This document shows positions 1 through 12,600 of a DNA stretch of 64,000 bases, one piece after another. Position numbers and translations under genes: made by a program. The notes beneath the pieces were generated by a model. It was not told the origin of the DNA. It worked only from the letters and a program-made list of their open reading frames with translations, and did no database searches. Location of the stretch: assembly GCF_000247695.1 (NCBI RefSeq), contig NW_004624776.1, forward strand, positions 11,863,298-11,927,297. Reading direction: 5' to 3'. Each line of letters begins with the position of its first letter. Position 1 is the stretch's first letter. The stretch comes from Heterocephalus glaber. Taxonomy: Eukaryota; Chordata; Mammalia; Rodentia; Bathyergidae.

Positions 1-584
1 ACAAAGATGAGTAAGATCTGTCTGTCTGGAGCACGCAGACTGGTGGGAGGCTACAAAGAACCCCATACACCACGTGGTATGTGCCAGGATATACACAGCA
101 TGCCTCAGTGCTCAAATACAGCCATCACAGGAACCTCCACTCCACTCTGGCTTTCCGGATGTGGCCCCACACCTACCCATGCAGTCTGGGCTCCTACTAC
201 AGCTCACATGAAATACTGCCCCAGGGCTGGGTTTCTGTATCTAGCATGAGCCCCCGGTGAGCAACCTGACCTCATCCTGGTTTTGTCATACATGAAACAG
301 ACTGCATACCTTAAAAGACTGCTTTAAGGAGTAAGTGAAACTTAAGCATTACTAAATACTGTTATCAAAATGACATATGGCTGAGATCCTCTGTGCGCTT
401 CTCACTACCTCAGGACTTCCATGAGACACTTACCCAAAGAAAGTAGTTTCAACTCTTGGTCACACAAACATTATGGAGAAAGTTAAGTAGCAACCAGGAA
501 AGGGCTAAGTGAAAATTCCACCCAACTCCCAAATTCTCCCCTAAGAGTCCAGCACACAACACTATGATGAATAAGCAGAACCTT
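1..584. other. Intergenic sequence downstream of WASF3
   Basis: I recognise no gene, RNA or repeat here. The short open frames have no recognisable protein. Confidence 0.5.
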
Positions 585-603
585 TTAAGGTTAAAAGTGT
601 GAT

Positions 604-609
604 TTTATT
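604..609 (-). promoter_or_regulatory. WASF3: WASF3 polyadenylation signal AATAAA
   Basis: The plus strand reads TTTATT, so the transcript carries AATAAA, followed downstream by GT/T-containing sequence. It is the last canonical signal before the character changes to intergenic sequence. Cleavage is expected about 10-30 nt downstream, near 575-595. Confidence 0.65.
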
Positions 610-707
610 TAGATGTTACTTGTACATAATCTATAGTGAGATATACAAACAGATAAAAATTGTTTGACAGAAGTTTTAATACTACTTTCAATTTACAATA
701 GCATTGA

Positions 708-715
708 TAATACTG
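708..715 (-). promoter_or_regulatory. miR-200b/c/429 8-mer seed site in WASF3 3'UTR
   Basis: The transcript strand reads CAGUAUUA, a full 8-mer match (seed 2-8 plus A opposite position 1). WASF3 is a published miR-200 target in human cancer cells; the match here is seen directly, function is inferred. Confidence 0.6.
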
Positions 716-3175
716 CAAGATGACAGATACTCTACTTTATAAAACAAAAATTATTTGCTTCTCTGGTTGATACATTCCCACTAATCTTTAATGGATTAAA
801 ATGTATCATGTATTTCAGTTGCAAATTATTATAAAACTTTTATAACCTAGACACTTGGTACTCATAAAAGATGCTGATGTTGCTAAAAATTTACTGAAAT
901 GAAAACATTAATTCTCTAGTAGTATCCTTAGTAAGAACATGAGCTACCAAATCTCACGGTTGGGGCTAACAATGCACAATCATTTGCCTTTGGCTAAGCC
1001 CCACGGTACTTGTGTAGCAATGCATGGACTCAGTCATCTTTCCATCCTTCTGTCTGGGTCTACACCGTGAGAAAAAAGCTTGTAAGACAGCCAACTAAAA
1101 TATACACAAGAAGTAAAATTGGGAATAATTTATAATTGTGTTTAAAACCTGGAATTTATGAAGTGAAATGTGCTGCTAAATGATTTTCTCCATTTGTTTT
1201 GGTAAATACTTTTCGAAAATGAAAACTGAAAATTCAGATTTCACTTTGTTCATGGAATATCATGCTAGATCTGAATTTAAAATTTTAGACTAAATCAAAT
1301 TTGTTGAAAAGATACTCTAAAAATAATTTAAATTTGTTATTTCCCACTATATTAAAGGTTACAGAAAAAACAGGGCAGAGCTTTCTCACTAGTCATAAAA
1401 TTAAATTAAATATAACTTGTTGATTAAACAAAAGGACAACTAGTAATTAACAGGCTTATGAATATTTATGATAAAGTGCCGCTAATTTTACTGTAATAGG
1501 ATATAAATAGAAGAAATCCTGACATAGACAGTAGTTTTAATGTGTTCCCTTCATCCTGAGAACAAAGGGCCACACAAAACAAAGAAGTGCTGCTAAATGA
1601 GCCCTAAAATTATTCAGGGCACTCCTGACATAAAAGTAATACAAAGGCCAACTATTATACTAAGGAGAAAATAAGACTGAAAATGGTCAGAGACCCAAGA
1701 ATAATGCCAACATACCAGGTCTCCACATTGGAAGAAAGAGAGAGAGATTTAAGTTTACTAATAACAATATTCAAGGAAATTATAGTGACAGCTCAGTGGT
1801 GACCAGCTCCAGAGCGAGGTGCTCAGGGGGGCAGGTGCTGGCAGCAGGCGGAGCAGAGAAGGCTCAGATATGGCCAAATAGACTCTTGGAAGAGAATGCA
1901 GACATTGAGCTTTTTAGTTTCAAATCTAGTGACTAGAGTCCAGCACACAGGAGGGTGCCTAAACAGACACCCCAAGTCAACAGGTGTCCATGTAGAGACA
2001 CACAGGGGTGAGGCATGGGCAGCTGGCTGGTCTCCCCAGAACTCTCCCTACTGTCCTGCTGACATTAACCCAGTCTGCTGGAGCTCACAGGAGATTCCTA
2101 GACCTGCATCCACTGGCAACACTGCAGGCTGGTTAGGCACTTCTCACCAAATGATGTGCCTCAGCACACTTCAATCTCCTATCTGCAGTCCAAGCCTGGG
2201 CAATTACTTTCTCTAAACAAGCAGTTACCTTCCATCCAGAATTACAAAGCAGAAGGTGTGCTTCTTTATTCCCTGGTCTGCCTGAGGGGGTCTGTGGGAT
2301 CACCACGTGGCAAGAAAAACAGGGCAGAAGAGGTGAAAGCAAGGTGCTTAGCCACAGATACAGGTTGAAACAGGGTCATCTGCTGAGGTACATTTAAAAT
2401 GCAATGTGCCAACAATACGAGAGATGAGAGGCATATGCTTCTAGGATGGAGGGAAGGCCCTGCTCACAGGGCTGACCCCTGGTCTGGCCACAGCACTGTG
2501 AAAAGAGCAGAGCTATCATCTTTCACCTAAACCTAAGCTTCTGTAATTTGGACCTAGTGGAGCGGGCTCCTCTGCACCCAGGGCCCGTAATGCCACTCTG
2601 CCCAGCTGGGTGCCACAGCCCCCACACAGCCTGCATCTGTTCTGGCTGGCTGCTGCCCAAGCCATCAGGTCTGGCCAATATTGTAAGCGGCACTGCAATG
2701 GCCCTGAAGGGGAAAGGACCTTGTTCTCATTTACATTACTACTGAGTTGCTGAAAGCTCACAAAAATCACCAACAAGTATTTACTAAGTGAACTGAATGT
2801 CCACAGGGAAACCTACCTGAAAAGGGCTCTTCCAAATTGATATTTGATGAGTGAGTGCAAAGGCAAGGAAATTATTCAACCAAGCATTCAAATTCACTCA
2901 GAGGTGACCAAGCCAAGAAACTGAGTGCATGAACATTTGATTCTCCTGATCTGTTAAACCCTTCCCTTTAGAACCAATTTCTTCTGAAACACATTGTAAT
3001 AAAGAAGAAAAAAGAAAGGTAAAACAGTATCACTGACTGATCGGAAGACATCACTCTGACACAGTCATTAATCTTGCAAGGACCTAACACCAGGCAGCTT
3101 CACAAACACACAGTAAGTCTACAGAATCATAATGATCAGTAGAGTAAAGTAAATACTTTTACAGCCAAAAGGGAA

Positions 3176-3186
3176 GCAAGATGCTG
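3176..3186 (-). promoter_or_regulatory. miR-31 complementary stretch in WASF3 3'UTR
   Basis: The transcript strand reads CAGCAUCUUGC, which pairs with miR-31 positions 3-13, with a G:U wobble at position 2. Not a canonical seed match, but the extended pairing is unusual and WASF3 has been reported as a miR-31 target. Confidence 0.4.
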
Positions 3187-3273
3187 TTTTCCGGACAATG
3201 CAATAGTTACGGCATATCTCCTCATGTGCAGCATGATGTGCTATGTTTAGTGGCACTTAAGTATTACACAGTA

Positions 3274-3280
3274 AATACTG
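3274..3280 (-). promoter_or_regulatory. second miR-200b/c/429 seed site (7-mer) in WASF3 3'UTR
   Basis: The transcript strand reads CAGUAUU followed by U, a 7mer-m8 site about 170 nt after the stop codon. Confidence 0.45.
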
Positions 3281-3445
3281 AAAAACCCAGAATTCTTGGA
3301 TGTGCAGAAGCAAGATCACATTATTAATACAAAAGGTGCTAAGCTACAGGATTATAATACCACTATCTGGGTGCTGAGACCACTTGAAATCCCCAGTACA
3401 CTTCCACAGTGTCCTGCTGTCCTCTGCCGCTCGCCCTGCACAGTC

Positions 3446-3603
3446 TCAGTCGGACCAGTCGTTCTCATCGAATTCAGAGTCGTCATCAGAGTCGCTGTAC
3501 TCCACAGCAATGCGTCTGGATAGGATCGTGGCCACATCGTTCCCAACGGGCTCCCGCTTGGCTTCCTGCTCACGCTGCTCCTGCACCTTTTTCAGCTGGA
3601 TTC
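3446..3603 (-). CDS. WASF3: WASF3 coding exon C8 (end of WH2, central and acidic regions, stop)
   Basis: Acceptor tccttag ends at 3604. GA completes Gly453, then 51 codons [20 protein letters not shown] through DENDWSD and TGA at 3448-3446. The WH2 LKKV motif, the C helix ([17 protein letters not shown]) and the acidic tail with the penultimate-region Trp that contacts Arp2/3 are intact. Tyr488 corresponds to the reported regulatory tyrosine 486 of human. Confidence 0.97.
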
Positions 3604-6600
3604 CTAAGGATACAATGCGGAGTTAAGAATCAAACCCTTTTCTTTGGAACAAATAAAAGGAAAACAAATTAACAGGTCCACTGGACTTTTCTGCTGAGCC
3701 TAAGGTTAAAGTTTTAGAAATCTGAGGGGAGAAAAGAATGTGCAAGTCCATTTTAAGAAAGTTGGTTAAAACTGCAGTGCAATTTTATGATGAACCCCAT
3801 CAAAGAAAGTTCTAAAGCCACAACATCCCATACGTTAGCCACTAGCTACTTTAAACACAAAGCAATGCGGTGAGGGGTCACCAAACAAGATGTGCCAACG
3901 TGGAATCAGAGCCCACTGAACAGTGCTGAGGGAAGTAGCTGAAGAATCTCTATTTCAGTCATTTTTGTTGGGAATGGGTATAAAATATAACCACCTATCT
4001 ACTATGTAGTGACAAGGATATCTGATGACTTAATGTGTATAATTTTTTAACTTTTTCTTTGAAATAATCTCAGATTTACCGAACAGCTATAAGATCAACA
4101 GAAAAACATTCCCATATAACCTTACCCAGATTCTCTGACTAATGTTTTCCTGTCTTTGTCTGTCATCCTCACACAGACCCACTTATCTCTAGATTATGTG
4201 AAATATACAGCACGTTCCTTCACCCCCCAAACATATGAAGTGCTAATTTCCTTTAAAAAAAAATCAAGATCAGAAAATCTGCATAGACACAATGCCATTA
4301 TTAATCTTACAAATATTATTCAAGTTTTGTCAATATAGTAAGTCCCCAACTTACGAACCAGTTTCATTCTGGGAGAACATTCATAAGCTGGATTCTTTTT
4401 AAGTCTGACAAAGTAAGTCTTATACATTTTTGACATAAATATATAATGTAAAGCATAAAAAAATCAAACCTCTCCATCACCACTGCTTTTCCTCTTGCTC
4501 AAGATCCTGGGCTCTGAGCACTGTACAACTGTACACTATTGCACTGTACAGTAAGCACCTAGCAGCACAACTGTGACAATGTCCGGCAGACTCATGAGCT
4601 ACATCCGAGCCTTGTTTGCATCTATGAATGTTCATAATGTAAGGTCCATTTGTATCTGTGAAAGTTCAAAACTTGAATGCTCATAAGTCAGGGACTTACT
4701 GTAAACGCAATCTAACTGCAAACGCAGGAAAATTTCACTGGCTCAGGATTCAATGAGTTATCTCTGTTGTATTAATTATTACTGTGATCATTAATCCTCC
4801 TATGTCAACCTCACCGGATTAAGAAATGCCAAGCAGATGAACAGACTACACTTCTGGGTGTGTCTGGGGGAGTCATGGAGGTGAGGCCTTGGGGGTCTGT
4901 CTGGTCCCTGCTCCTTCTGCTCTGGCCCTCTTCCCCTGCTCTGAACCGTGTTGAACTAAACAGCTTTGCTCCACCATGCCCTTCTACCATGTCTCTGCCT
5001 TGAAGCCAGTCAATCATGGACTGAAACCTCTCTTCCTATACACTGCAGGTGTTGGGTATTGTGTCTCAGTAATGAGAAAGCTGAATAATAAAGACAGTTG
5101 GTACCACTCGGGTAACTGCTGTGACCACAGCTGCCCACACGGTTTAGAAGCCTTCGGAACTGTTTTGTGGGAGGAGTCTAGAAAGGTGTGGAGTTGTGGG
5201 CTAGAGAGGCCCTTCAAGGTTACAAGCAGAGCCTCACAGGGATTCCAGTAGAATTTAGGAGACCAGAATGTTGATAGGGATGTGGATAGCAAAGGCCAGA
5301 CCCAGGAAGTTTCGGCTGGGAACATGGACTCTATTGGCAGTTGGACTAGAGCCCATGTTATGTTAGGCTTTCACAGAAAATTACATTTTTTCCAAGTCCT
5401 GAGATTGTGAGAGATTAAGACAAAGGATGGTAGCCTTGTTAATCTAGTGGAGGAAACAGCCTAACATTTAGGCTGTGGCATAGATATTGCTGGCTGTATT
5501 TAGCCAGATTCACAGTGAGGACTGGGAACAAAAGGCAGAGCATAAAACTTTTTAAAACTTAAAATTTTGGCCCAGATGGAACCAGAAGAAATTATGAACT
5601 TGCTATTCTCTTTACTTGGAGATTAAATATGGTTTAAGGAGATCTGTGGGTGTGAAAATGACAACGTGTAATTGTGACTCTTAATTCTAATATGTCAACT
5701 TCACTGGATTAAGAAACATCTAGCAGATTAATAGAACATACCATACTCCTGTTGTGTCTGGATGGGTCATGGAGGCACGGTGTTGGGTACCATAAATGGT
5801 GCCTCAGCTGGTTCTGATACTGTTCCCTGCTCTGCTCCAGGACACAATGAACTAAGGAGCTTTACACATCACCTTGCCCTTCCTCCATGAAGTTCCTGCC
5901 CTGGAGCCAGCTGACTACAGACTGAATCCCCTCAAACAGTGAGCTAAATTAAACCTTTCCTCCTTAAGTTGGAAGTGTTAGGTATCATGTCCAGCAACAG
6001 GGAAGCTGACTAATACAATCATGTTCTGCTAACCTCCTTTGATCCAGATAGTTCTTCAGCCTTTGTAGTCTATGACCATCACATTTTGCAGAACAGAGGC
6101 AGTCTGTATGTAGCATGTGTCTCAGCTTATGTGCATCAGGCATTCCAAGATTGTTCCTGATTATGTGTCAACTCGTAATGGACAGTGCTACAGGTATAAA
6201 AATACCAAGTCTAACACTGTCCTATGGTGACTACAAAGCTGAAATCTCTAAGCTTTTCTACCGCTGAGATGTTATTTCTTGACAAAATCAAAGCATCAAT
6301 GATGATCGAGATACATAGAGAACCCTGAGGTCTTTGGGTGGTGCATGTCCCTGACCTCAGGTTTGACTGATGGATGCTTAAGCGAAAAGGCACAAGCAGC
6401 AACATCACAGTTGTCCTGTGAATGATGTCACCGAAGCTGAGCTCTCGGGGCTGCAACAGGCATTTTTCTCTGTCACTTATAGATAACTAAACTAAGATCA
6501 AAAGACTGAGACTTTCTCCCTCATGAAAAGCTCTTAGCATATCCCTATATCCTGTCAGTGACCTTGACCATGCCACACCGACAAAGGAAGAATTAACTGT

Positions 6601-9600
6601 GGGGTTTTAGGTTTTCATGTGGGGCCCTGGAGAGAGGCAGAAATGGGTGAGGAGTCAGGTCTCCTACCCAATTCTACCCGATATACTCCATCCCTCTGTT
6701 TTGGGACCTGCGGGTCAGGGTAGCACTTTTGTCTGACAAAAGCACTGTGCTGTTAAATAAATGCTGAAGAGGTATCTTTAGATTTTCTTTAAAAAACTAA
6801 GTCACTGATATGAACTCATTTTCTGTATTTATGTTTATAGCCTTGCAGTAGAATATGGAGATAAGATCCTATTAATTAGCGGATCACTTCTGTTATTTAA
6901 AGTAAAGTTTTCCTGAATTTTTTAATTCAATTTCTGAATTATCAATTCTTCATCATGATGTTTAACTGACATCTAAAAAAGAAAACCCTTTTTTTTTTTT
7001 TTAAAAAAAAAAAAGGCTCTTTTAAGTCTCCTCCAAAAAATTATTAGAGAGCCATCATTCGAAGGCAACATGGCCATAGCTATTTCCAGACTCAAAGTAA
7101 TCTTTTTTTTTTTTTTGGTACTGGGCATCGAACTCGGGACCTTGTGCTTCCAAGGCAGGCACAGTGCCACTGAGCTAAAAATCTCCGGCCCCCCAAAGTA
7201 ATCTTTTTATAAAAGGAAGACTATGGAGCTGAGGTGTCCACTCACCCATCCGAATGGCAGCAAGGAGGTCACTTCGAGCATCACTTATGGGTGGCTGTGC
7301 AGGCTCTGGACGTTTTGCCTCGGCAACAGGGGGTCCATGCATTGGGGAGGATGAAAGAGAAGAGACAGGGCCAGGAGGGCCTGGGGGGGGTGGGGGAGGG
7401 CCTGGGGGAGGGGGCGCTGTGACCAGGAGCCCAGCAGAGGGGGGGTGAGGAGCAGTCGAGTACGTGGAGCCAGCTGATGCAGGAAAGGAAGGTTGTGCAG
7501 GGATCTGGAGAGGGCTGACAAAAGCAGTTTGGGCTGAAGGAATCATGGGTGGAGGGGGAGGAGGTGGTGGTCCTGAAGGGTTGTAATATTCAATTATCTG
7601 TGCTGGAAGCATCCTAATAAACAGATGAAACATACAAAGTCACCAGAAGTAGAAAAGACAGTCACATCCCTAAGTTCTAAAAGAGAAGTTCCCCCAAAAC
7701 AGTAGATACTGCGAGCTGGACTGAAATCACTGCAGGAAGCACATATCTACTCTGCAGCCAAGTACTTTCACAGACCTACATTATTCATTATGATGGGATG
7801 CAAGTTCCGTTGATGTGCATCCAAAAAGACCACTCAAAAAATAAAGCCATTTTCTGTGGAATGCTAAAATAAGGAACTTGGCTGCAGAAGTCCAAATAGC
7901 AACAATAACCATTCTGTATCCTGGGTGTCTCAGAGGTGGGGATCACTAACCTATCTCTTGAGTTTTCTGTGGCCAAACTGGAAAAATCCTACATTCTGTA
8001 GCCAACTCCCATGAAAGTCCAAGTTCATAGTGCCCACAGAATACCCAAAGCTTTGAAGTATTCCACAGCCAAGAAATCAGCTAGATTCTATTCCACCAAG
8101 GGTTCTTCCAGCCAACTGAACCACAGACCTTTCTGTCTCTGGACACCTTCAGGGTGTCCTGGCTTCACTAGGGCCAATGGATGGGGACAGCCAGGACTAT
8201 GTGAATGCCCCTATGAAGGCCACAGATATGCTTTTAGAGAGCAACACCAATGCTCTAAAGAATACGCATTACTGGAAGCATGTATTCAACTTTCCTGAAC
8301 ACCAATTCTCAGAAAAGGAACCCTCAAAAAGCTAGGGTATAGCCAAAAAGTAAAGGTAATCAAAGTAAAGGTGAGTGCTCAGGTTGACAAATGTGCAAAG
8401 GGAAGTCCTTTGTAAGAGGTGTTGGAATCCTACCCACAAGACAGAAACAGAGGCCTTGGAACCAAACAGTGTGAGGGCCCAGAGGTTAAGAAGGGCCAAA
8501 CAAAAGTGACATTATATGGTTTTGTCATCTGTGACAAGCACTGTCTGTGGTTCACTCAGGACATACAGGGAAATCTGAGGGTTTGAAACAGTTCACCAGT
8601 CAGCATTCATCATTTACCAATGACTTGGCCTGAAGACTCAAACACATGTAGCCTACATGCAAAAAGAGTGTGACGTCAATCCCAGATATAGCTGTAAAAA
8701 GAAAGGGTCAGCAGTGTGACACCACATTTACTTAACCCCAAGTATGTCACCACTGGTGGCGTCTATGTTCAATTGCTCTTGACTATACTTGGGCACCATA
8801 CCAGGAGCATGTACTCAATTTCCTTGGACACTGGGTCCAAGGGAAGAACATTTAAAAACTAAGCCAAGGTGGGGAGGGTAATCTATTAAAATAAAGGGGA
8901 GCACTTTTTAAGTTCTACCACACAAAGCAAGATTCAACTGCAAGAATGAGTAGTAGGTAGAGTCTGAGGAAGAGCAATTTACCCATAATCTGCTGGAGCC
9001 ATTGGTGCAGAGGCCTGAGACCCCTCGGGGGCCTGGGGAGGAGGTGGTGGTGGTGGCGGCGGCTGTTGAGGTCTATTTAGGGCCATGTGCCTCGACGAGG
9101 CAGATGTGGGCCGGTACTCGTGCTCAGGGGCCTGGTTTGCAGCCCCATGCGGTGGTACATCGCCAGTAGGATAGGAAGGGGTCACCGGCTGGGGGTGCAG
9201 AGAATGGTTGGGGGTAGCCGGGTAAGAGTAATCCGTAACATCTGAAGCATGGGACCTGATGTTGGAGAAAATCAGTGGGAGAAATTTAAATTATGTTTTA
9301 AAAATGTTCTCTAACAGATAAAAGCATATATATGAATAATTACAATACCAATGCACAGAAATAAAGTATGTATTTCCTTTACCATCAACTAGGTCTAGCC
9401 CCATGAGAGCTTCTGAGCAACAACATAATTACTATTTTAGCAGCAAGCCCAGTGTTACATGGATTCAGATTCAAGCTCTGAAGTGAGTAAGTCAGACAGA
9501 TCAGCAAGAAGGAGGGAACAGAGCCTCGTTTTCACAGTATTTCATGTACTTCCTAAGAGACAAGGCTACAAGGCAAACCCCATTTCATGTGGAAACAGTA

Positions 9601-12600
9601 CGAGACAGAGGATTTCAGTGGCAAGGGAACTGACAGCATATAATTAGGAAACTCAGAATGAAAGGTAAGCTGGATAAATATGAACAGTAAGGACAGGAAG
9701 AAAAATCCAGAATGCAAGAGTGGACTGTCTTCTTCTTAAACAGAAGGCATGTATTTAACCCACAGAGAAAGAAGCAATATGATGCACCACGGAAAGGCCC
9801 TCTTATTTTCTCTGAACACATAGTCAAGTGTGAAACTGAAAGCAACAGAAACCTCGAATTAGTGAGCTGAGAGGGGAAAGGTTCCAGTGCCCAGAGGAGA
9901 GCAATGATCTGTAGGTGTGGCAGCCTTGTGGCCACGCAGGCATTAGTAACAGTCACACGCAGAGGCTGGGTTACGTAATCAAGTCTGTAGGGCTGCACAT
10001 GCCTCATGGCGCTGAAGCAGGATGACCTGGGGCTGGGAGTCCAAAGAAAGCAAAACCACGAACCCTCTGGGCAGCCTGTCCTCTTTTGTGCTCCCTGCCT
10101 GCTCCAGCTTCTTTGCGTCATTCATAAATTCAATGCCCATTTTCCTTCTCTCCCACTCTTCTTTTCTTGTTCTGACTTTTCTCACATGCACTTGCTGGTT
10201 CCTGTTAGGATTCATCTTGTGTTTCTCCCTCTGAAGGAAACAGGCAGACACATTGGGAATGTGGGAGCGAGCAGCAAAGAAGGTACAAATTGAAGTTCCA
10301 TCTCTGGCATTTAAGACAGTGGCTTCCCTAACTGCAGTGCTGAGGGGCACAGAAAAGCTTACTAAGTCAGAAGAGCCTGCTTTCTTGCCTTCTTTCCCTA
10401 ATTACAGTATAATAGTAAATAATTACCCATTTTTTCTTCCCTAATTGTGCTTATGAATTCTATATTATGGTGTTCATATGAGGATATCTTCTGAATCTGC
10501 AAGTTGCTATCAAATTTTAAAATACATAATATATATAAATAAAAATTTGGCCCTGCTGATGGGAACCCAGGGCCTGTGCATGGCTAAGGAATAGCTCTGG
10601 TGCTAAGCTACATCCACAGCCCACAAAAAAGTATTTTTAGACTGGGTCTCACTAAGTTGCCCAGGTTGGCCTCAAACTGGTAATCATCGTACCTCCACCT
10701 TCCTAGCAAGTGGGATGACACACTATGTGCCACACCTAGGTGAGTTACAAATATTTTTAATGAGAGAAGAATCTGACCTGTATTTACATTTAGTATATTT
10801 TGAAAAAACAAATACCTAAAATTCCAGGGTCACTGAAGACAAGTGCTTGCCTCTAACTGTGTAACTGTGCCGGTGGCTGTGTGCTACTTTTTTTTTTTTA
10901 GAAGGAAACAGTTATCCAGGAAAACATGGAGAGCCTCTGAGGAGATGCAGGGCAAGAATTATAAATCCTGTGGCACAACAGGAAGTGCCATCCTTGTGAA
11001 GTGGCTCTATGACACAGACACAAAAGCAGTCAAGAAAAGGGGGATAACCAGACAGAGGCCAAAGCAAAGGTAGAGGCAACAAACATGAAAGAGAAACAAA
11101 GGTGGAAGGTTTCCACGGGGCAGGGCTTTGGTGGTGAAAGGCAGCCGCCATGAGGACAGGCAGGAGGAGCAGAGGGGCCTGGTCAGCTGAAGAGGGAAGA
11201 ACCTGAGGACAAAGAATTGGCAGCAGCAGGGGGAGTGGGAGAAGCAGCAGAGCACTGCTGGAAGATGGACTCGGGTGAGAAGGTGGCCACCAGCCATAGC
11301 CAGCACCCCAGGAAGGGAAGCAGAGTGGTCCTGGAGCTCAGTGATGACTGGTAGCCATCTGTGGCAGAAAAGAGAAGGCCCAAGTGAAAACGGTAATGAA
11401 ACACAAAGAAGTCAGCTCCACAGTGGAGATTCAGTGGGAGAACGTAACAAACCCGAAGGGCTCTGGGGCAGACAGGCAGGCAGGGTGGGAGCGCTGCAAC
11501 AGGACGAGGGAAAACAGACAGCTGGGCACAAGATGCGATGCTTCCTGGGCACACTGAAAGAGAGCTGGTTATCCGGGAAGAAGCATGTCAGTAATTCGCA
11601 TTTCAAATTCACACTCAAAAGCAAACCATGCCTCGTATTCTGTAGTGAGGGCAAAAATTTAAGATTAGTTTTTGTGGACTGAGTTAAAGTATATCACATA
11701 TATGGATGGCATGAAACTTGCTATTAAACTTCCCTCAGTTTTGGGCAATACATTTAAATGATAGAACATAAGCATTAAAAATCATGTTTTTAAATAATAC
11801 CTAAAACATATATTTTTTTTAAAGTCAAAGGAAACATACATCATGATTCCAATTTTATAGAAGAAAAAACATGCACATGTACAGAAAAAGACAAACAACA
11901 GACATTAAAATCCAAACAGTGGTTTCCCTGGCTGATAAAATCATGGACATTTAATTTGTCTGTAATTTACAGACATAAAATTATCTTATTTTATAAGAAA
12001 AAAGTCACACACTTTAGTAAAATAAAAAATAAAACTTTCTAAATTAATTTAAAGGATATAATCCAAGTACAATGATGTTTGTACAGATAAACTACTTATC
12101 TGTTAGTAATGACACATGTAATAGTGTGAGAACATGGGAAATAGTAGACAAAAGACAATGCTTAAGAATTAAAACATAAAATTCTATTCACTTTTTGAAA
12201 ATTCAGAGAAATGAAGACATAGCTAAAGAACATAAATAGGCAAAATACTAAATAATTCAAATGACCATCAACTTTATGCACAATATGGAGCAATCTAACC
12301 TAAACCATGGAGTAAGAATCAATTAACCAAGGGATTTAAAATATCTATTTTCCATTTGCATCCGTTAAAAAAGGATATATATGAGATAAAAATAGAGCAC
12401 ATATTTTTGCATGAGTAAACAATCATGATTAAATAATCTGTCAAAACAAGAGAGTAAATTCACATCAATGGAAATTATTAAATTCATATAGCCTTCCCCA
12501 TCCCAAGAAGTAAGCAAAATGGTATCATCAATCTTACTTTCTAGAGAAATAAACTGACATTAAAATTCAAACATGTGGCTAGAACTGAGTTAAAACTCCG

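Larger units (their letters stand above)
585..3445 (-). other. WASF3: WASF3 3' untranslated region
   Basis: About 2.86 kb from the stop codon to the last convincing AATAAA (604-609). The length agrees with the long 3'UTR I recall for human WASF3. No SINE or LTR is visible across it although the flanking introns are full of them, which suits a constrained UTR. The distal part (600-1640) is AT-rich; the proximal part (1800-2760) is GC-richer. A second AATAAA at 2265-2270 could give a shorter UTR of about 1.2 kb. Confidence 0.75.
3604..7245 (-). other. WASF3 intron between C7 and C8
   Basis: Contains an L1-like 3' fragment (about 4045-4335) into which a 366-bp MITE is inserted (4336-4701), two MaLR-like LTRs in the same orientation (about 4770-5098 and 5667-6017), and an ID SINE (7103-7194). 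Nothing is recognised in 3604-4040, 5100-5660 or 6020-7090. Confidence 0.8.

Noticed and set aside
7234..7521. Gly/Gln-rich plus-strand frames and a second minus-strand frame over exon C7
   Set aside because: Shadow frames caused by the proline-coding GC-rich repeats of C7.
9615..10121. 168-codon minus-strand frame overlapping C5b
   Set aside because: Different frame from C5b and without recognisable protein; only the C5b frame matches the WAVE family and has phase-compatible splice sites.
10064..10230. C5b as a processed or duplicated pseudogene piece of WASF1 or WASF2
   Set aside because: It is flanked by working splice sites with exactly the required phases, has no stop and does not extend into neighbouring WASF1/2 exons.
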